A stretch of DNA of 8,097 nucleotides. It comes from Actinomycetes bacterium (lineage in GTDB: Bacteria > Actinomycetota > Acidimicrobiia > Acidimicrobiales > Palsa-688). Below, one piece after another: positions 5,958 to 8,097 of the stretch. The stretch's first letter is position 1. Every line of letters starts with the position of its first letter. A program made the position numbers and the translations under genes. The DNA is taken from the NCBI GenBank assembly GCA_021827225.1, contig JAKAXG010000174.1, forward strand, positions 1 to 8,097, in the 5' to 3' direction. The notes under the pieces were generated by a model. That model was not told where the DNA came from. It did not search any database and saw only the letters and a list, made by a program, of their open reading frames with translations.

Positions 5958-6467
5958 ATGGGCGTGGTGCGACGGTTCGAGGACTGGTACGAGGCGGTGC
6001 ACCCCAAGGTGATCGGGGTCGTGTACGTGGCGTGCGGGGACGCCGACGTGGCCGCTGACGCCGCCGACGAGGCGTTCGCCCGGGCACTGGGCCGTTGGAC
6101 CCGGGTGGCGGAAATGGCCTCTCCCGAGGCGTGGGTGTGCCAGGTGGCGGTCAACGTCATGCGCCGGCGGCTGCGGCGCAGCTCGCTGGAGTCCCGTCTG
6201 TTGAGCAGGAGCCGCAGTGAGCCGACGACCCTCGCGGAGCCGGTCGCCTACCCGGAGGTGTGGCGGGCGGTGCGCCAGCTCCCGGAGCGGCGCCGCCTGG
6301 CGGTGCTGCTGCGCTACGTAGCCGACCTGACCGAGGCCGAGATCGCCATGGCCATGGGCGTGACCCGCGGGACGGTGTCGGCCTCGCTGATCGCGGCCCG
6401 CACCGACCTGGCCGCGGCCCTCCGGGATCTCAGAGAGCCGACCGACATGGAGGCGCCGAATGCGTGA
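5958..6467 (+). CDS. ECF-type RNA polymerase sigma factor
   Basis: This 169-residue sigma-70 family protein with only regions 2 and 4 is of the usual length for extracytoplasmic-function sigma factors. Region 2 spans about 8-75, with the helix DVAADAADEAFARALGRW and the region 2.3/2.4 stretch SPEAWVCQVAVNVMRRRLRR. A short linker follows, then region 4 at about 98-158, with LPERRRLAVLLRYVADL and the helix-turn-helix TEAEIAMAMGVTRGTVSASL. It directs RNA polymerase to a small set of promoters and is normally held by an anti-sigma factor. The downstream gene starts at 6460, overlapping by 8 bp, which is the classic position for that regulator. ATG 5958 is used; no convincing Shine-Dalgarno is seen. 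I find no clear autoregulatory promoter in the 105 bp upstream. Confidence 0.92.
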   Translation: MGVVRRFEDWYEAVHPKVIGVVYVACGDADVAADAADEAFARALGRWTRVAEMASPEAWVCQVAVNVMRRRLRRSSLESRLLSRSRSEPTTLAEPVAYPEVWRAVRQLPERRRLAVLLRYVADLTEAEIAMAMGVTRGTVSASLIAARTDLAAALRDLREPTDMEAPNA

Positions 6468-8097
6468 GATCGAGAACGCGGCGGCCGAACTGGTCGCCCA
6501 CCCGGTACGGCCGGCCACCCCGGTGGCGGTCCTGGCCCGGACCGTGCGGGCCAGGCGCCGCCGGCACGGGGCGGTTCTCTCCGCCGTGGTCCTCGCCGTC
6601 GGGGGGATCGCCGCCGGCCTGGCCGTGTCAGCTTCCAGCGGTGGGAGCACCGAGCGGGTGTCGACCGGGCCGGTGCCGGCCGGCGCCCCCGCCTCGGGCG
6701 CCGGCGTGACGCCGCCCGGCTTCGTCCGGGTGGACTACGGCAGGGCCAGCATCGCCGTCCCGGCCGGCTGGAAGGTCATCACCCCCGGTGAGACGGTGTG
6801 CCCGGCGTTCGACGACGTGGTCCTCCTGGACGACGTCCAGGCCGGCTCCGGCTGCCCCGGGATGACGGGCGGCCCCGGGCTCCACAGCTCATACGCCGGG
6901 CTGGTGGGGCTCTCGGGGCCGCCCGCCGCGGGGGCCAGGGTGGAGGTCAACGGGCATCCGGGCGTCCGGCTACCGGCGGTCGCCGAGCCGGGCAGCGAAC
7001 GCTTCGCCTACCCCGATCTGGGCGTGGTGCTGACCGTGGCCGGCCCGCAGGCGGCTGCCATCGCCGGCAGCGTCGGCTGGTCGGCGCAGCACCTGGCCGT
7101 GCACCCCGCCGGCCCGGCGGGCGTCCCGGCCGGATGGAAGACCGTCTCCTACGCCGGGCTGGATCTGCGCGTCCCGCCGTCCTGGCCGGTGAGCCGGGTC
7201 GCCGTCCACCAGGCGGACCCGGGGGTGTGCGGCCCGCCGGAGTTCGACGGTCCCCAGGTGTACGAAGGCTCAGGGCAAATCTCGCCGTCCTGCCCGCCGA
7301 TCATCCCATCGGTCACGGCCGGCGTTGACGGGGTGTGGATACGCCACTACCGGGGCAGCACCGCTCAACTCCGCCCGACCGGTTCCCAACCTCTGGGGAT
7401 CAGCGGCCTGCAGGTGGTGGAGCTCCCCCAGCCGTCCGGGTACGCCCAGCCCGTCCTGCGCCTGGTCGTGCTGCCCTCCACCTCCCGGTCGCCGGGGGTG
7501 AGCTCAACCGGGCCGCCGGTGGCCGTCTCGATCGACATCGGACTCGGTCCCGACCCCTCCACCGCCAGCCGCATCCTCGCCTCGCTGTCCACCCTGCCCC
7601 GCCTCCTGCCCACGGAGACGACGAATCCGATGACCGTCATGCCCCAGGCCGCCCAGGCCGCCCGAGCCGCCGCCCAGGCCGCCCAGGCCGCCCAGGCCGC
7701 CGCCCAGGCCGCGGTCCGAGCCATCCAGACCGCCCAGGCCGCGCTGCCCGGCTTCGTCAACGGCGAGGCGGCCGCCTACGCGGCCGACGCCCGCCGGGCC
7801 GGCCAGACATGGAACGGCTCACTGCACAGCCCGGCCGTCCTCGATGACGGGGCCATGGTCGCCGTGGCCGCCTTCTCCTACGCCCCCGCCGGCCACCAGG
7901 TGCAGGTGCTCGGCTACAGCAACGGGCGCTGGGCCCCGACCGCATCCCTGGCCGCTCCTCAGGGCCCGGTGGCCAACTCCTACTGGCTGGGCACCGGGCG
8001 GGGGCTGTCCATCACCGCGGCCGACCCGACCGGCGACGGGCGGCCCGACTTCCTCATCCCCGAGCAGGCCGCCGACAACGTCCCCGGCGCCGTCCTC
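6460..8097 (+). CDS. Putative sigma-regulating transmembrane multi-domain protein (partial, runs off right edge)
   Basis: The frame is open from ATG 6460 to the window end, at least 546 residues. Residues 1-37 are a short, Arg-rich cytoplasmic tail (RARRRR at 30-35), followed by one membrane helix at about 38-57 and a Gly/Ser/Pro linker. Two related extracytoplasmic modules follow: Y93, VPAGW (100-104), C114, C132; and Y231, VPPSW (238-242), C257, C278. A Gln-Ala-Ala repeat occupies 396-428. Near the right edge AADPTGDGRPDFLI (520-533) matches the DxxGDGxxD calcium loop of FG-GAP/VCBS repeats, suggesting a beta-propeller begins there. Gene order (overlapping an ECF sigma gene by 8 bp) suggests an anti-sigma or sensor partner. 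The 37-residue tail is too short for a normal zinc anti-sigma domain, and no HxxxCxxC is present, so the regulatory role is inferred from position only. Confidence 0.82.
   Translation, partial: MREIENAAAELVAHPVRPATPVAVLARTVRARRRRHGAVLSAVVLAVGGIAAGLAVSASSGGSTERVSTGPVPAGAPASGAGVTPPGFVRVDYGRASIAVPAGWKVITPGETVCPAFDDVVLLDDVQAGSGCPGMTGGPGLHSSYAGLVGLSGPPAAGARVEVNGHPGVRLPAVAEPGSERFAYPDLGVVLTVAGPQAAAIAGSVGWSAQHLAVHPAGPAGVPAGWKTVSYAGLDLRVPPSWPVSRVAVHQADPGVCGPPEFDGPQVYEGSGQISPSCPPIIPSVTAGVDGVWIRHYRGSTAQLRPTGSQPLGISGLQVVELPQPSGYAQPVLRLVVLPSTSRSPGVSSTGPPVAVSIDIGLGPDPSTASRILASLSTLPRLLPTETTNPMTVMPQAAQAARAAAQAAQAAQAAAQAAVRAIQTAQAALPGFVNGEAAAYAADARRAGQTWNGSLHSPAVLDDGAMVAVAAFSYAPAGHQVQVLGYSNGRWAPTASLAAPQGPVANSYWLGTGRGLSITAADPTGDGRPDFLIPEQAADNVPGAVL
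7645..7743 (+). repeat. CAG-GCC-GCC tandem repeat encoding Gln-Ala-Ala
   Basis: A degenerate 9-bp unit (CAGGCCGCC, with extra GCC codons and occasional CGA or GTC) repeats across about 99 bp. It encodes residues 396-428 of the membrane protein, mostly QAA or QAAA. The segment would be helical, as an Ala-rich linker or coiled coil between the duplicated modules and the FG-GAP-like region. The unit is prone to slippage, so copy number may vary between strains. Confidence 0.85.

Noticed and set aside
5439..6650. 403-residue minus-strand frame
   Set aside because: Antisense to the cupredoxin, sigma factor and the next gene, all of which have diagnostic motifs; composition is His/Arg/Pro shadow type.

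Overview
This 8.1 kb window is uniformly GC-rich, with coding positions strongly biased to G/C in the third base. It looks like chromosome from an actinobacterium (Actinomycetota), possibly an uncultured lineage. The signs are an F420-type luciferase-like oxidoreductase, a DinB/DUF664 protein, Thr/Pro-linker lipoproteins, candidate leaderless starts behind TAnnnT boxes, and an actinobacterial-type heliorhodopsin. I see no rRNA, tRNA, CRISPR array, insertion sequence or phage gene. The assignment to a lineage is inference.

Layout. Positions 1-346 (minus) hold the N-terminal part of a protein whose sequence resembles the N-lobe of a Ser/Thr kinase but lacks the expected catalytic lysine; it runs off the left edge. 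Positions 487-1032 (minus) encode a Cys-containing lipoprotein. Three plus-strand genes then follow closely: a DinB-like protein (1112-1621), a heliorhodopsin with all diagnostic residues (1658-2470) and a TIGR03620-like F420-dependent oxidoreductase (2534-3421). Next comes a second small Thr/Pro-rich lipoprotein (3550-3936). It is tail-to-tail with, and overlaps, a minus-strand conserved protein with a VDWSA motif (3882-4826).

The right half is plus-strand. A small membrane SHOCT protein (4993-5286) shares an ATGA overlap with a membrane-anchored cupredoxin carrying a C-x4-H-x4-M copper site (5283-5852). An ECF sigma factor (5958-6467) overlaps the start of a long open reading frame (6460 to the right edge, at least 546 residues). 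That protein sits where an anti-sigma factor normally would. It has a short basic cytoplasmic tail, one membrane span, two copies of an extracytoplasmic Cys-containing module, a Gln-Ala-Ala repeat and an FG-GAP-like calcium motif at the truncated end.

How the genes may work together. The DinB/heliorhodopsin/oxidoreductase cluster could link a light sensor to thiol or flavin (F420) redox chemistry. The SHOCT/cupredoxin pair is probably translationally coupled and may form a copper electron-transfer unit at the cell surface. The sigma factor and its partner look like a cell-surface signalling pair. The two unusual items are the heliorhodopsin neighbourhood and the multi-domain putative sigma regulator.
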